The position numbers and the translations under genes are program-made. This document shows, one piece after another, positions 63,626 to 64,000 of a stretch of 64,000 bases of DNA. Source of the DNA: Acinetobacter nectaris CIP 110549 (GTDB taxonomy: Bacteria; Pseudomonadota; Gammaproteobacteria; Pseudomonadales; Moraxellaceae); contig NZ_KI530734.1 of the NCBI RefSeq assembly GCF_000488215.1, positions 186,001-250,000 on the forward strand, given 5' to 3'. The notes below the pieces were generated by a model. That model made no database searches. It was not told the origin of the DNA and was given only the letters and a program-made list of their open reading frames with translations. Position 1 is the stretch's first letter, and each line of letters opens with the position of its first letter.

Positions 63626-63654
63626 AAAATAGCCCATATAAAATGGGCTATTTT
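63626..63654 (-). terminator. Terminator between the CorC-type gene and ychJ
   Basis: AAAATAGCCCAT/ATGGGCTATTTT with a 5-base loop; the minus-strand T-run (63629-63625) ends exactly at the ychJ ATG. Confidence 0.8.
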
Positions 63655-63688
63655 AGAGTGATTAAATGCTTTTGCAAACCAACTAACT

Positions 63689-64000
63689 TTATTGTGAATC
63701 TTGATCTTCTATTGAAACAATATGGACTTTTTCAATTTTATGTCCATCCATTGTAATAATTTCAAACTGATATCCATCAACTTTTACAACATCACCATTT
63801 TCAGGTAAGCGACCTAAATGTAATAACAAGTAGCCTGATAATGTCGAGTATTCTTCACTGTCATCAACTAAATCTTTACCGAGCAATAAAGATAAATGAC
63901 GAATATCTGTAGAACCCTCTAACAACAATGAACCATCATCGAGGCTTTCTGCAACTGCTTCCATTTCATCTTCATCTGGAAATTCACCTGCAATCGCTTC
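63689..64000 (-). CDS. CorC/HlyC-type protein, C-terminal part (cut by window edge)
   Basis: The reading frame is open to the window edge, so only the last 103 residues are seen. The C-terminal transporter-associated (CorC_HlyC) domain is recognisable: LLEGSTDIRHLSLLLGKDL, TLSGYLLLHLGRLPENGD and a final VDGYQFEIITMDGHKIEKV. Preceding CBS and membrane domains would lie outside. Such proteins are linked to divalent-cation efflux (CorC) or haemolysin-like transporters; which one cannot be decided here. Confidence 0.85.
   Translation of the reverse strand, partial: EAIAGEFPDEDEMEAVAESLDDGSLLLEGSTDIRHLSLLLGKDLVDDSEEYSTLSGYLLLHLGRLPENGDVVKVDGYQFEIITMDGHKIEKVHIVSIEDQDSQ

Overview
The window is a chromosomal core region of a gammaproteobacterium, and the genus is almost certainly Acinetobacter. 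The DNA is AT-rich by eye. Gene order and protein sequences match that genus: tuf-trpW-secE-nusG-rplKAJL, hemCDXY divergent from argH, a stand-alone murD-ftsW pair, xerD-dsbC-hom-thrC, gacA-pilS-pilR, an orphan adenine methyltransferase (aamA type) inside a riboflavin operon, and comM near OprD- and TorF-type porins. I cannot name the species. There is no insertion sequence, prophage, CRISPR array or rRNA gene, so this is vertically inherited core genome rather than an accessory island.

Layout. 1-5.7 kb (minus strand): the translation block, with four tRNAs (Thr-TGT, Tyr-GTA, Gly-TCC, Thr-GGT), EF-Tu, tRNA-Trp, SecE, NusG and ribosomal proteins L11, L1, L10 and L7/L12; the left edge lies in the spacer just before the expected rpoB. 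5.7-13.1 kb (minus): trpE, gph, a tail-anchored FHA protein, an H-NS protein and the haem genes hemY-hemX-hemD-hemC. 13.5-23 kb: argH and yggX (plus), phoU (minus), an uncharacterised lipoprotein, a TPP riboswitch with thiC, a Nudix hydrolase, cpdA, dksA and gluQ (plus). 23-28.1 kb (minus): ftsW, murD and the ferrous-iron feoA-feoB-Cys-rich cluster. 28.2-32.7 kb (plus): xerD, dsbC, hom and thrC. 32.8-37.7 kb: pbpG divergent from gacA-pilS-pilR. 37.7-42.7 kb (minus): ctpA, gpmI, lptG and lptF. 43-45.5 kb (plus): pepA, holC and a coiled-coil unknown. 45.5-50.9 kb (minus): ribE, aamA, ribD, nrdR, amtB and glnK. 51.1-55.3 kb: ubiK, comM and an OprD porin (plus) with a TorF porin (minus). 55.4-64 kb (mostly minus): ppa, a MAPEG protein, a small membrane protein (plus), fadD, parC, an MFS transporter, a TRIC channel, a YchJ protein and the C-terminus of a CorC-type protein cut by the window edge.

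Several functional sets stand out: stringent-control and translation genes (tRNA-tuf operon, DksA), a complete late haem module, nitrogen sensing (glnK-amtB behind a sigma-54-like promoter), iron uptake (feo behind a Fur-like site), riboflavin synthesis with an embedded DNA methyltransferase, and type IV pilus regulation transcribed with a GacA-type regulator.

The least explained signals are non-coding or regulatory. Two promoter-plus-terminator units without a real ORF, at about 15.40-15.49 kb and 40.39-40.52 kb, look like small RNA genes. The TPP riboswitch closing helix shares a strand with a downstream segment next to a T-run. Long perfect hairpins flank the ribosomal protein and thiC genes. 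A symmetrical operator-like palindrome lies between the two porin genes. A terminator T-run directly abuts the ychJ start codon. I found no clearly new multi-gene system.
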